Below, in pieces: positions 1 to 12,700 of a stretch of DNA of 22,100 nt. The position numbers and the translations under genes were made by a program. Under the pieces are notes generated by a model. That model searched no databases, was not told the DNA's origin, and saw nothing but the letters and a program-made list of their open reading frames with translations. Source of the stretch: Mesaphorura yosii (lineage: Eukaryota; Arthropoda; Collembola; Poduromorpha; Tullbergiidae); NCBI GenBank assembly GCA_009869945.1, contig WIXG01000780.1:1-22100 (forward strand). The letters run 5' to 3'. Numbering within the stretch: the stretch's first letter is position 1; every line of letters begins with the position of its first letter.

Positions 1-663
1 GCCAATTTGCACAGAATCGAAACGGCTTTCGACTGAATAGAAATTGAACCGACAAATTGTGATGTGCTCGCGCGCAGTCTGATTTAAAAGTTTGTCGCCC
101 GACTTCGTATACATCCTTTATTGCACAATTGTTGGATATTTTCGTGGAAAGTGGAGTCAAACGCGTTTAATTTTATTGTTACGTACGTTTGGCATAAACG
201 CACAAACTCAAATATTGACAGTCAAAGCTTAAGGTCATTTTTTAACAAAAATAATGTGGAATTATGCTCACTTAATTTGTAATAACGATTGTTATACACA
301 ATGATTAACAATTTCTAATTACGTCACGAATAAATCTTACAAACAAAACGAATTAGTTGCTTTCGCTGATAAATGCTGCTTGTGGTCGCACTCGCAATCA
401 TGATTTTTGGTTCCAACATTATAAACGGCCACGTATTGAAAAGTAGAAATTCTACGTGCGTTCAGATTCAAAATTCTACAATCTTCAAAGACTAAGCTTG
501 CATTGTTTTCCCAACTTGAGGGCACTTCAATCAAAATCTAATCTACACGAGGAATTCAACATTCAACTTGACTCACTTTTACTTAATTACATTGCGCAAC
601 TTGAATTACGTGTTAGTAAATTAATTACTACTACTTACTATACCTAAAGCCAACACATCACCA
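1..663. other. 3' flank of the SR-rich gene; no gene recognised
   Basis: This stretch lies downstream of the minus-strand stop codon at 664-666. It probably holds the 3' untranslated region of the SR-rich gene and then intergenic DNA. Two short open frames (337-534 minus, 456-647 plus) begin at non-ATG codons and resemble nothing I recognise. I see no RNA gene or mobile element here. Confidence 0.5.
172..177 (-). terminator. Candidate poly(A) signal for the SR-rich gene
   Basis: Read on the minus strand this is AATAAA, about 490 nt after the stop codon at 664. A second copy lies at 117-122. Hexamers of this kind are common by chance in AT-rich DNA, so only transcript ends would settle which one is used. 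Confidence 0.3.
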
Positions 664-2516
664 TCACTTCATTGATATAACTTTTCTTCTCGTTTTTTTA
701 TCCTTCGCTGGGTCATCAAATGTGTCACGGAGGGCGAAAGAAAACAACCTTCCTCCACCAGACGCTCTTTTCTGCTCCAACTTGGATCGCAGGTCTTCCT
801 TGTCCAATGCTGCTGCCTGTTTTTGCTCCGCAAGGGCGGACGGTGTTTCGAAGCTTTCCAGACTTTCGATCAACCTACCCGTTACACCATGACTCGGCGA
901 CAAATCTTCGTCGTCTTCTTCGTTCAAGTGTGACTGTCGCGAACCAGCTTCTTCTTCGGAGACTTTAATGCCTAGTCGGGAATTCAGCTTCAGTTTTCTC
1001 TCCAGTCTTTCCTTTTGTCTATCACTTTGTCGTTCGTCGTTCGGCAAATCGTCCTCAATTGTGCGCGTAAATACGATCGGTTGGTGCCTGGATTCTTTCT
1101 TATTATCTTCATTCTTTGGTTTCAGCACAATTTTACCACTGGGCGCCGTCACCTTACTATCTTGACTATCTTCAAATTTTCGCTTTCTCTTCTCCAGCCG
1201 CTCCCGCTGTTCAGCCGTTAAGTTGTGCCACGATTCGGGCTTTGGAGGAGTTGGACTCTTCTCTTTTTGTCGGAGTTTTCGATTATCTTTGCCATCCGCC
1301 TGGTCGCGAAGTGGAGAATTTTTTGCACTTCGATCTGTTCTTCGACCTCTTGACGAAGATCTCGACCTAATTCTTGCAGTATTTTGAGTCTTCTGTTGCA
1401 AATTAATGGGCGATCTTTCCCTGTTGTCTCGCTTTGGTATATCCCTACTTCGTGTTCGCTGGTTAACTGGAGATCTAGACCTATGCCGTCTATCACTGAG
1501 TAACTTCTCTTGTCTGGGCTGACGGCGTCGTCCCGCGTCTAGAGGGGATCTTCTTCTTCCTTCGTTTCGATAGGAGTGATTGACTCTGTTAATGGAGCGT
1601 GACCGTGACCTGGTTCTTCGTCTTAATGGCGAGCGGGAGATATTTCGTCTTGAATGGGAATTAGAGTAGGAGTAATTAACCCGTCGGCCCCTGCCGTCAG
1701 GCGAACTTCGATAGCTAGATGACCTCGACCTCGTCTTGTAATTCCTGTCGGGAGATCGGACTGACCGTCGCCGTTGTGCAACTGCTTCTTCTTTCCGCCT
1801 TTTCAAAACATTAATATTACAATTTAAACTTGAACTATTGAGCACTCCAAGCCTGCTCCGGACTACTTACCTATTCTCCAGGTTTTTCTTGGTGGTTATG
1901 GATGGTGTTTTCTTCGCCGTAGTTGCTCCGCCATTGATCTCTTCCTCGATTGAATTTAATATTTCGTCGAACGAATCTTTGCTGGCGACACTGACCGCAT
2001 CTTCTCCTTCTGATGACTGTTGCTCCTTTTCGGCATTATTGTTTTCGTCATCATCTTCTGAAACAACGACTTCCTCTACGATTTCATCACAATCAGAAGA
2101 AGAAACTGAAAGACCTTCGGCTGCAAGCGAACACACAACTTTATTAACCCGCAGTCAATAGAAAACCTGAGCCTTAATGGATATCAATTACTATGATCTT
2201 ACCAATTACTATTTCATTCTCACTATCAGTTGAACAAACATTACTCTCTCCATTTTCTAACCCTCTCGAAATAACATCGGCTACAACAGGTTGTATTGAA
2301 ATCAAGTTGGAGTTGGTTGACGGACGATAGAACACCTGCGAAATTATCAAAAGTTGTGGCATGCTTTTGTGCTAAAAATACCTTCTTAAGTATATTTAAC
2401 AAGATAAACGGCCTTACAGCGTTTGTAGTGGAAGCTTCCGCTTTCTTTTTCAGGAGAGAAGTTAACGCTGCTTGACGGAGTAACTCCAAGTCGTCAATGT
2501 CTTCTGCATCACTCAT
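664..2516 (-). CDS. Arginine/serine-rich nuclear-type protein, 4 exons, 538 aa
   Basis: The coding exons are 2516-2418, 2335-2203, 2120-1871 and 1798-664. The introns (82, 82 and 72 nt) all have GT..AG ends and phases 0, 1 and 2 that keep one frame. The ATG at 2516 is chosen because the upstream in-frame stretch has only a TTG before a stop. The protein starts MSDAEDIDDLELLRQAALTS. Residues about 90-150 are strongly acidic (SEDDDENNN, SIEEEINGG). Residues about 170-345 form an RS region with repeated SRSRS, RSPD and SRSP units. A charged helix-like segment follows (LTAEQRERLEKRKRKFE, about 357-373), and later acidic and lysine-rich stretches (SEEEAGSRQS, DDEDLSPSHG). Such RS regions are phosphorylated by SR kinases and usually place proteins in nuclear speckles or spliceosome and mRNP complexes. 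I see no RRM, zinc finger or other RNA-binding fold. A role in splicing or RNA processing is inferred from composition alone, and I cannot assign an orthologue. Confidence 0.85.
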
Positions 2517-3289
2517 GATGGAGAATCCGCTTTGTGCCCTTCCCAAATCAGCTGCTCTTCTCCAACTCACCAATTAAGCCACTCCACATTGGGTCACTGA
2601 AATAAACAAGTTCATCATTGTACCGTAAGTACCGTTGACCCAAACTGAAATTTAATGAAATAAGCAGCGTACCTTCACTCTCCTGAACTTGAACTTCAGG
2701 GTCGAAATAAAAAAATTGCAAGGGTCGGCCGTGCTTACAGAACGCCAGCAGTTTGACGCAGTACTAGACTTCTTATCTTCTTTAGAAAACAGAAGTCCAA
2801 ACTGATTCGAATCTTTACAAAATCAATACGAATTACAGGGAAAATTCCCTGTACCGAATTACAGCTTTCTTATGATTATGACACAGTTCCGAGCATATTG
2901 AATTCGTCCGCCTTGCTTGCTCTTTGGCCAAAACACTTTTATGAGACCTTGTGCTGTGGGCTGAGGAAGAGCGCCTCAACTTTGTTTATTTTGTGTGTGT
3001 GAAATGCGTGTAATAACTTGAAATTTATTAGTATTTGAGAGGTGAATTGACAATTGATCGCATAACTCACAATTTAGTCCTGCAACGTAGGAAATCGTCG
3101 ATTCTCGATTTTGCCCATTTTACCATTCAGGAGTCATTGAATTCAGGAAAAGTCAATATTGCGTCCACTCTTTCTCTAGCGTCTGGCCTGCTAATGAAAT
3201 AGGAATTTCAGAACTTTTATTTAGTTCAAGCCTCCAACCAGGGAATGCAACCGATTGGACTAAATAATATGTTCAAAAAATAATTTCAT
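2517..3289. other. 5' flank of the SR-rich gene and intergenic spacer
   Basis: No coding frame of note lies on either strand. On the minus strand a pyrimidine-rich stretch ending TTTATTTCAG (about 2603-2612) could be a 5' UTR splice acceptor or an initiator-like TCAGT, so the transcription start cannot be fixed. The only structured element I see is the small palindrome at 2834-2853. Confidence 0.4.
2829..2864. repeat. Small palindrome flanked by a direct repeat
   Basis: Arms TACAGGGAA and TTCCCTGTA face each other across two bases (2834-2853). The decamer cgaattacag occurs at both edges (2829-2838 and 2855-2864). It lies about 320 bp upstream of the SR-gene ATG. It could be a protein-binding site or a trace of a small insertion, and 9-bp arms can also arise by chance in a window of this size. 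Confidence 0.4.
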
Positions 3290-3295
3290 TTTATT
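3290..3295 (-). terminator. Candidate poly(A) signal for the AKAP2/MISP-like gene
   Basis: This reads AATAAA on the minus strand, about 475 nt beyond the stop codon at 3769. A second copy lies at 3216-3221. It would give a 3' UTR of roughly 0.5 kb. Confidence 0.35.
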
Positions 3296-3768
3296 AAATC
3301 AAGAATTTGGATAATAATAACAGTTCGAATAATCAATTATCTAACTTAATTTAGTAAATTAGCAATCACATGCCTAAAATTTATAACAAGCTGCATTCGC
3401 CAATAATCCACCACTAAACGCCTATATTCAAACGACAACTTCAATCTCAGCAGCAGGAACAACAAGAAATGATTAGCGTCATCTTCACAACCCCTCGACT
3501 TAACTAAATCTAAATTCTGCCCGTTCCAAATTATACACACACTTCGTGAACTTAATTTGGAGTTCAAAAAAGAAAACTGCATTTAAAAGATAACAATAGT
3601 CAAGAAGGGCTCTTACGTGTCAATCTTATTTAAGTGACAATTTCAGGATAAAGCTTTCAATTTTGACGTCAGCCATCATTCATTCTTCATAATTATACAA
3701 CCAATTTAATTAAAGCCATTCACCCAAAAAACAACAAGTAACAAAATAGTAAATAGCCACAGTAAAAG
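3296..3768 (-). other. Probable 3' UTR of the AKAP2/MISP-like gene
   Basis: This AT-rich stretch lies between the stop codon and the first downstream AATAAA. It contains a 78-codon frame on the minus strand (3346-3582) that resembles nothing known, and a perfect CRE palindrome at 3664-3671. Confidence 0.4.
3664..3671. promoter_or_regulatory. CRE-type palindrome TGACGTCA
   Basis: This is an exact eight-base match to the CREB/ATF consensus. It sits about 100 bp past the stop of the AKAP2/MISP-like gene, inside its likely 3' UTR. One such match per roughly 65 kb is expected by chance, so the call rests on sequence only. Confidence 0.2.
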
Positions 3769-6700
3769 TTAAGCTTTGTCATTGCCATTCTGCATCTTCT
3801 CCTCCCATTGTGAAACTAAGTTTGATTTCTTGCGTGCTTTTCCGGCGCCTGGAGCTCCGAAAGAAATATTATTTCCCAGAGCGCTGCGAGCTTTGCCTGG
3901 TGGTCCAAAGGAAATCGTATTTCCGAGTGCACTGCGCGCCATGATTGGAAAGTCAGGCTCCGAGACGGGAAGTTCGTCGCTAACGCTTTCGCCATTCTCG
4001 GAGAATACGTCATCCTCACTCTGCTGACTTGTAATTACATCATCGCTTGGTGAATGCAAAGTTAAATCGGAAGTTGACCTGAACTTTCGGGTCAGCTCCA
4101 ATTCTTTCTCTCGTTCGCGCATTTCCCGCAACTCAGCAGCAATGCGTTGCGATGTCGAGACCAGTCTGCGTCTCGGAGCAACAGGTTCATCGTCTGCAGC
4201 CTCCTCTGCTTCTTGCGCAGCTGCCGCCGCCTCTTTTGCTGCTGTTTCCTCCTCCTTTGCCTTTGCTGCTTCGTCTGATTCTTCTTGCTTAGGAATTTGG
4301 AAATTCGTCCCGATACGCAATTGCATGTTAAGTAAATACCTTCTGTCAAGGCTGTTGAATTTAGGATTTCTAGCTAAGAATGAAAATGTTTGATATGTGC
4401 TCGTAGTTCCGGGAGTTATTGGGGACTTGACAGTCTGAGGCTGAGGTGACACGGGAGCCACTTCAGTTGAAGTTTGCTTGACAATCGTCGGTTCGATCTG
4501 TCTGTAGATTGCAATTGGTGTGTCGTGTACCGGGACAGCCTCCTCTTCCACTTGGAGCTTTGGAGCCTCAACTGCTATTTCCTCTTGTTTGGATAGGTCG
4601 GAGACAGACGACGATTTTGAGCCATTTGTGTCATTGAAAGTATTCTCCTGAAAATTAAATAGGCCCACATTAATTAACCGGTCATTCTCAGGTACCGACT
4701 GAATCAGGAACTGAGCTCACCTCCAAAGTAGTCTTTGGCTGTGTCCTAGCTTTCAACTCCTCTTCTCGCAGTTTGGCTTCCAGAATTTCCTTCTTGAGTC
4801 TCTCGGTTGCCAGCACATATTGCAAGTCCTTCCCTTGAGCATCTCTGTTGGCGGCCTCCCTCGCTTCAAACATATTTCTGGTCGAAATGAATGCTGCAGG
4901 TTTGTAAGGTGCTGGTGTTGAAGTTGCGGCTGGAGGAGTCACGGCCTCAACCGCGGGCGGCGATGTCGGTACCGGCGCCGCCTGTTCCTGCACTTGGGAG
5001 TCGTTGGACATTATGCTGGCACGTCGCAGTTTGTATTCCTGTTCTCTCTCACGAGCCAGACGAATCTCCCTCTCGATGGGCGTCTCCTTCCGGTAATTCG
5101 CAATGCTGCAATAAAGAAGACGCGAATATTATGCAATACGGTTTGGAAAATTGAGTATTGATCGATATGTTCGAATTCGAATTATCCTTAAATAAGTGCA
5201 AGGTGCAAGCTGTATTTACTAGTTTTGCAGTCGCCAAGCAAATTCTGTTACAAGATCCGAATAACCGGACAGATTTCTGCAAAAGAAAAATGTGCACAGT
5301 GCGTGATGAAATTGATAATCGTTAATTGGTTTATGGAAGGAAATTTTCGCCTTGTGTGTTGTGAACAGTTTTAATTCTAACCCGAGTTTAAATACAATAA
5401 ACTTAGCTGAAGAACTTACTGGAATGAGTACGTGACGTCCTCTTCATCTGCGACATTATTCTCGGTGCTGACTGCTGCCTTGTTTGGGGATTTTGGTGTC
5501 TCGAGTTCATCGGAGCTGTTGTACTCGACATTACTTGGCTCGGTCTGCTGCAGTGTGATCGCAATCGTTGCCTTTTTGCTATCGTTGGTCTTTGCTGAAT
5601 ATTTTGACAGCTCCGGTGAACTAATGTTCACGTCGTCTTCTCCAGCATTTGAGTAGAACCCAGACTCAAGTCTTGGACTCTCCGACGGTTCAAATTCGTC
5701 GACACTGCTTCCGGGTGAGGAGAAGATGTCCTCTTCCTCGTCATCATCGCTTGTCTTGGTGTTATTGTTGTTCATTCGCTTGAGTTCCTTCTCGCGTCGG
5801 TGCAACTCTTCAATTTCTGCGTTCATTTTTTGAATCACCGAATTTGAAGCCTGTAGAGAGAAAATTGTTCTTGAGTATTCGCCGAAATTGTTTGACAACA
5901 GCTGATTGAGTACATTTAAGGCATTGGGGCCTGTGTGTCATGCGTTAAGTCTAAAATATACTATTAGCCGAGCATGAAGGTTATCGTGGACGGACGGCGA
6001 GATTTATTTGCATCGCATACTTCCAAATGAAGTAATAAAACAATACGCTCAACTGATGGCAGGACTGATTTGTTTGCCATTTAGCAAGGCACGGCGCGAT
6101 CGTACTTCGTAAGCATACTCAGCGTATTACTCGAATTTGCATTGTTTAGATAGGGGCTGTTTGCCGAGCAATACCTTTACCTTTAAAATTGACAGCGATA
6201 AAGATAAAGCGTGGCATTGTCCGTGCCCACTGAATTCCAACTCGCATGAGTACACGTTCGTATTTCGCGAACGATGTACGACAGAGCAAAGGTGATAACA
6301 ATGGTAAAGCTCTTTTAATGCCTGTACTTTACAGAATTACTGCGCAACCTTGACTTATCAATCTCAAACTCAAGCTCGCTATTTGGTTATTCAATGTAGT
6401 CGAATTTTTATGCTCAACATTTCCTCCGCTTCTGCTCTGAATTTGAAGCAAAGGCAATTGCTCTTGCGAGTGAGATAAAGAGATTTGACTTTAAAAAACT
6501 CAAAAATGCTGTCAATGTTCATCCGGATTCCATTTAAACTTGTGCAATGCATTAAAGCATGAGACACATGGCGCAGACGCTGCAAGTGAATGAATTGACT
6601 ATTTCCTACTATTACATATTTCAATGCAAATAACTTGCAAAATGTCCTTCCTTCCTGTATGCATCAGCGTTTAGCTTCAAGAGCTTCGGCGAGAGAGCGC

Positions 6701-9700
6701 ATTGACATTTCGCCTTACCTTCTTAGCTGCTTTGTCCTTATCATCCTGCTCCTTTCGCAACCGGACTTCCCAGTATTGTTTGGTCTTCTCCTTGTTTCCG
6801 ATGATGCTGTCCTCAACCACTTGCCCTGAAAGAAGTCAGCGATTGTATTTAATTAATGAAACTTAAGGAACAATGACGATTTTAAGAAAATGGAATTGGG
6901 ATTTTAGTGTCGCCTAGTCATACGCCAATTGCAATGAGAAAATTCTCACTCGAAACATGCTTACATAAAAAGATCTTTGGGTTGTGATTGTTCACCTGGC
7001 GAGCTACACTAGCCCTGGCTTTCGGTGTGGTTCTGTTAGATGTTAAGGTGGACGGATCTGACTAACCTGGCATTTCTGCGAAATATTCTTTCCAACCCGA
7101 ACCTTAACCACGCGTGAGATAAGTGACAATGAAACTAATTACAGGCGCCTCCCAATGGTTCCAGTATCAAAAGCGACTAGTTTCATTCACGGTACAAAGA
7201 CCGAATCGTTGTTGCCGGCAAGCGGAATGTAATTCTGGAGTCGCACTCGCAAGTGTGAACAATACTGACACGCCACGAAGCACGGCAAAGAGGATCACAA
7301 ATGGCGAACCAGAATGAGTCAAAGTCAGCCCATATCATTGCAGATATATTCGATACATTCTTGTCACCAGATTCATCATATCCTGCATCAAGCAGTATGT
7401 TGCTGGGATTGCGTCAATTTCGAATTTAATAATAGTTTGCACATGTTTATGGAACCAATGCCATTTATCTTATCTCGACAGCGCACAACTCAGGGTCCTT
7501 TCTGATGGAAATTGCACGATTTACATTTCGCCTGCTTGCCAATGCCACAACCACGTTTATCAGCAGACTGGCAGTGCGAGGGAGTATTACCGAAATCACA
7601 ATGATCACTATAAAAAGCCGAGTTAGAACTGGATCTCACGATGAAGATTTCAGAAGCACTGAACTAATTAACACATAAACGTAAAAGCACGAACCACAAA
7701 GCTGAGAAACGAGATGTCAACAAAAAATGAAGAGAGGCAAATGAGGCAAAGTGTGCGGTGCGGAAGAAGGCGATTAAATGTGCACTAAATGTGAGTCAGC
7801 TCAAGACAAGAGTAAGATGCAGATGCAAGACGTTTTTTGCACAGAAATTTGCGAGAGATGTGAATGCGAGTCGCGCTGAAATTTGTTACCCAATGGTACC
7901 GTTAAAGAGCGTAGCTTCAGTCTAGCAGATTACCAGGTCTACTTGGTGAACATTTAGCATATGCAAGCCCGCTCTGCATTCTCGGCAATCTGCAAGATTA
8001 TATTGAATCAGCTGCTGCACCAGAAAAGAGGTGCACTCATTCATTCTGTCATGCTATGAGGGCCTGCTGCGCTGTATGGGAAAAGACTCCTGGTTCGTTT
8101 CTTTTGCCCGTGCCCGTGCCGTGCCCACTCTGAGTGTTGAAGTAAACTTAATGCACATTTAATCGTAATAGAAAAGAGCGTCTTATCTCTCTTGCAATGC
8201 ACTCAGTATTTCTGAAGCAGTATGCTCGTACTTTACTACAATTCAATACTCAGAAAAAGGAACTTGCCCCACATTCTATTATTAACAATCATCATTCATC
8301 TTTACCCTGCAGAACAACGTGTAGTTGCAGGCAATTCTGTAACGCAATAATTCTAATACGGAAATATGAGCCAATGCAATCGTATTCACACATTCTGGCT
8401 ACTTTAATCCAATGTTGACCTCAGCCGGTCACTGTCACTACTATAAAATTATCGTCTAATTTTTTAGCAACTTGCAAAAACGATTGATACCTGAATTTAG
8501 TGCGTCTGTTAATGCATACTTTTGGATTTCTTTTCACGACTTCGAAGCAAGCAAGGCAAGAAATATCATTTGGGCTCATTTTAATTAGAACTTTGGTCAG
8601 TTATGTAAAACAAAAGATGAAATTCAAGAATCCCAGCATTTCATTGCATTGTTGGCGTCTTGAATATTACATCTTCAAGATGCGAATTGCGATTGCGATT
8701 GTTGTGCAATTTCTGATTGCACACATCTTTTTCGTTTCTTCGTCAAAGTGCCTGCCATTCTATTGTTCTTAATCAGGGTAAATCACCTGCGTATTGTTCG
8801 TACCGGGTCTCAATTCGATTACAATAGCTTGCTCAGCCCTCCTTTCCCATTTTTTCTCATTTTTTCGTTAGATAAGAATGAGATGAATGGGCTCATGTGC
8901 AGTGCAGTTTGTTTATTGTTGTACAGTCATCTTTGTTTAAAATTCCAAGTAATTTAATTAAGACGCTGCATGGCACTGCACAGTCGCAATTCGCACTTCA
9001 CTGGCTCGATTACCATTACTCTGCCATATCATGCTACAATGCCTGCCTGCCTCAGATTCGACCGGCATGGCATAATTTATGGCATATTGTCATGTGAGAC
9101 GAGAGTCTCGTGGTGGGCTTCGGCTGACTTGAAATTTACTTTTTACAGTCAAAAACTCAACGTGAGAATATGATAGGGTAATCATACGTTCGAGTTCTCG
9201 TTACACGCTTCGATGCTTCACAGCACAGCACTTGAGTACTTTTACCTTGTCGAGTCGAGTCGGATGACAGGCTATAAAAGTCTGGTAGTACAATTCAACA
9301 TTCAATGCAACATAGCTATCGGAATGGATATCATAAAAATTAGGCTCATTATCACGGAACAATTTTTTTACTTGTCTGATTAAGCTCGTGGAAGGTTACG
9401 TTTTGCAACAGCAACTTTCGTAACTGCCAAGTGCCAAAATGCCAAGCACAAATTGTCATTCATGAGATTTTAGATGGATTTATGGGGTTGATAATGCCTT
9501 CCAGCGTTGCCAGTACAAAAGCATGGCATTACACGCACAATTTGTCGAATAATTCCTGCATTCACGACATGAGCTGTATTTGGTGTGTGACATTCCCACC
9601 TACGCGGTTGCATAAAATTCAATCAGGAGACAATTTAATCGAGCATGTGCCATGAAATCGAATTTACCTCACGTAAAATTGGAGTAATTAAGAAGCCCGC

Positions 9701-12700
9701 TGGCTTACATACAGTTGGGCCTTTGCATGGTTACGTAAGAATTAATTTCATGTTTACGGAACAATAATTTATTAGGAGGAGCTCCAAATACACATTAAAT
9801 GAGTCATTCTCGTGTGTCGTGTAATAGTTCAAATGGAAATGTAAACGAAATGCAATGCAACGCAGTGTAGTGCCGGGGTTTCAACTTCCTGTCGAAGTTA
9901 ATAAACTCTTCAGTCAGCATGCTTGGCGTTCTGTTTTTCTTCGGCCAAAGACCGTATCAGCAGCGACCCATTGCAATTGCATAACATTGCGATGTGGATG
10001 AAGCGTTCACGGAAGGTGATCTAGTTGCCGAAATTGTAATGTTGCAGGTTCAATTTTAGTACTAATCAAATACAGGAAATGATTATCTCCAGATTTAAGC
10101 ATGTGGATTTCTGTGTTGATGCGACGCTGTGATTGACACATCAGGTCAGGCAATAAAATTTGCTCATTTTCTGCTAACAAATGTATTAAACGGTTTTGTC
10201 AATACTTTTGGGCGCGGCTCATCTTGACGCATGACGCACATCACGCATGTTTACTTTAACAGTATGAGTCATGATAGAACACATACAAAGGGTGAAAATC
10301 CGATTGACCCATTTCTCCGACTAATATAAATATTTACACATCATGTAGTATGCACTCAATGAGTCGCTCCCTGCCGGCTTGGTTATTTGTACAAGTTTAA
10401 TCGGTCAAGCAATTTACGGCTGTACTGTTATCATAACCTCAAGTCAAGACTGAATCTCATCGCCAAGAGAAAGTTGTGAATAAGCGAAGAATGTACGCCA
10501 TCGGGGCTTCGACGCGGCTCATATTCCTTGCATTTTGCATATGCTAATCAGCTAATCGACATTTCTATATTTGTGCTCAGCGTTATTGCACTGCATTATT
10601 AAGATGTCTTTTTGTAGAATACAATTTAACCGTCAGCCATTCGAAAATGAGATTTAAATGCACCGTCGGACTCGCGTAAACCACGCTCAGGAAGGAAGCA
10701 GCCGTGTTTTCGTTTCGTGTTCGCAGAAGGCAAGACCGATTGAGTGACATTACTAGAACAAAACTTCAATGCAAATACAGTGAATAGCGAATTTAGGAAT
10801 AATGACGATCACTTGATCGTGTCGTGTCTCGTGTATCATGAAACGAGATTATTATTAAAGCAGAAATTACCAGTGCCACAAATGTTAATGCCAAATTCAC
10901 TTCACGGCGCTGAAGCCTTGACACTCGCTCGCACTCAATTCGCATGACTTTAACGCGTTTTGCATTTCTCAAAGTTGAACTAATTACAATGTGCAAAATT
11001 GGCCAATTAAAGTACAACAGATTTCATTGTGAAATTCGAGACGACTGCGGCTGCGGCGTGCAGTTTAATTCCTTATTCCGTTTCATATTCATGACCGAGA
11101 GGCTGCTTGCCTGCCAAGCACCGGCATGATAATTGCAAACTATTCACTATTTACACTGCACGTACGACGAATCAGATGCAAAATACGTGCACCGTGCACA
11201 GAATTCAGAAAAAAAAACAAAAGAAAAAGATGAAACGAATGAAAAAGGCTTAAATCTTAATGAAATGAATTGAGACAAAAGGAGGTAAAAATCAGTCTCA
11301 AGTTTCACGAGTGGGATTAAAAACAAAAATGCACCGTGACATTTTCTCCTGAAGAGAAACATGATTATAATTTCCTACTTTATATCCCACTTCCACGTAC
11401 AACACTCTGCTTGTCTTAATGCGTGGCTCAGCTTACCCCGAAAGCCATGCCAAGTTCCATTTTAGTGGCATGTTGGAGTATGAAGAATGCAAAGTGCTGC
11501 ATCATGGCAGCACTATTTTTTATCTCTCCTTACTCCATTATCTTTAACCTCAATCATGCATTGCAAATATTTAATGTGCGTACGCGTATGCGAATCTCGA
11601 ATGCGTTGCGTGAGGATGTAAATTGAAATCATTCACGAAGAGATTTCAGACTGGGAACAACAATCCTACAATAATCTTTCTTCTCTGAATGCATCTGCAA
11701 CCCATGCATAATTGTGCACAATAAATCTCGTTACTTACCATCAATCCAATTTTCGGCGTATTTTGCCTTCACGACTTGTGCTGCGATTAATTGTCTCCTC
11801 GCGAGCTCCAACTCTTGCAGATTAACATAAATTGAATCCTCGTTATCGTGATTTCCATCTCCACCGTTAATCTTATTACTGCCGTTAAGAAGATGCTTCT
11901 GCTGATCTTGCGCGGATGTGGAAGACGCGCCAGTGTCGTTTGACGCTGATGATGATGCACTTGTCGTGGAGCTTGGACACGCTGTCGATGACGCTGCTGA
12001 TGAAGATGAGCTTTGCGATTTATTATCTTCTTCATCGTCACTTTGAGTTGACAGAGTTGACGTCTCATCGTATTTCTCAGCAGCAGCGTGCACGTCAACA
12101 ACGACAATTTCATGATGAGCTTGCAACTCTCCCACTGCTTGATCCATTTTCGCATTGTTGGCTCCGTTTGTGTCTTTGTTATCGTGTGTGATCTTCTGTT
12201 GATGAGTTTCAGGTCCAATAACTTCATTGTTGTTGCATAATAGCGGCTGTGCAGTGGCTCCTTTCTTCACGTAAAGTCGGGGCTTTGCTGCAAGCTGTGG
12301 CTTGAGCTCCTCGTAAATGACGACATGGGTTCCATTGTTGACATTTTGGTTCAGATTGAGATTGGGCCGCTTCTTGTTCTTTCTGATTAGCGTGGGACAT
12401 GGAAATTGCACATTTGTCAGTACGTCTAACGCCGCTGCATCTAAGCACTCATAATCGGGCTTCGTTGCAGTCGTCAACAATCCAGCTGCGTTGCCTGCCG
12501 GTTCTGAGTAGATGCTGTCAGCGGTGCTCTGCTTTCGTGAGTCGTTGAGATGACTTTGTGTGTCAATGCTTAACATGGTGATGGGTTTTGTGAGGCAGAA
12601 GCCTTTGTCTTGTGCGTCGAGTATGTCGCCCGCGTCAGCTGCTACCTTGTCGCAAATGTTATTGTTGTTGCCGTCAGACTCCTTCTTTATCTGACACTTA

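Larger units (their letters stand above)
6826..11738 (-). other. Large intron 2-3 of the AKAP2/MISP-like gene (4.9 kb)
   Basis: The donor is ATTGATG|GTAAGT and the acceptor is CTTTCAG|GGCAAG, phase 1. The longest internal frames are about 60-90 codons, and none looks like a protein. It contains two plus-strand TATA-type boxes (7609-7616 and 9273-9280) and a purine-rich tract around 11205-11247, which is T-rich on the transcribed strand. Its size suggests room for enhancers, alternative first exons or a nested transcript. I see no transposase or reverse transcriptase. Confidence 0.6.

Noticed and set aside
337..534. 65-codon minus-strand frame downstream of the SR-rich gene
   Set aside because: It has no ATG and lies in the probable 3' UTR.
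4270..4360. Possible extra intron in the last scaffold exon (AGAAG|GTATTT ... CCTAAG)
   Set aside because: Removing it would delete 52 nt and break the frame, while the retained reading stays open through to the C-terminal motifs.
11147..11362. Phe-rich 71-codon minus frame in the large intron
   Set aside because: It is produced by the poly-pyrimidine tract and has no splice or domain support.
11787..12227. 146-codon minus frame inside exon 2 of the scaffold gene
   Set aside because: It is the out-of-frame shadow of the serine/asparagine-rich coding exon. The joined frame with matching splice phases is the real one.
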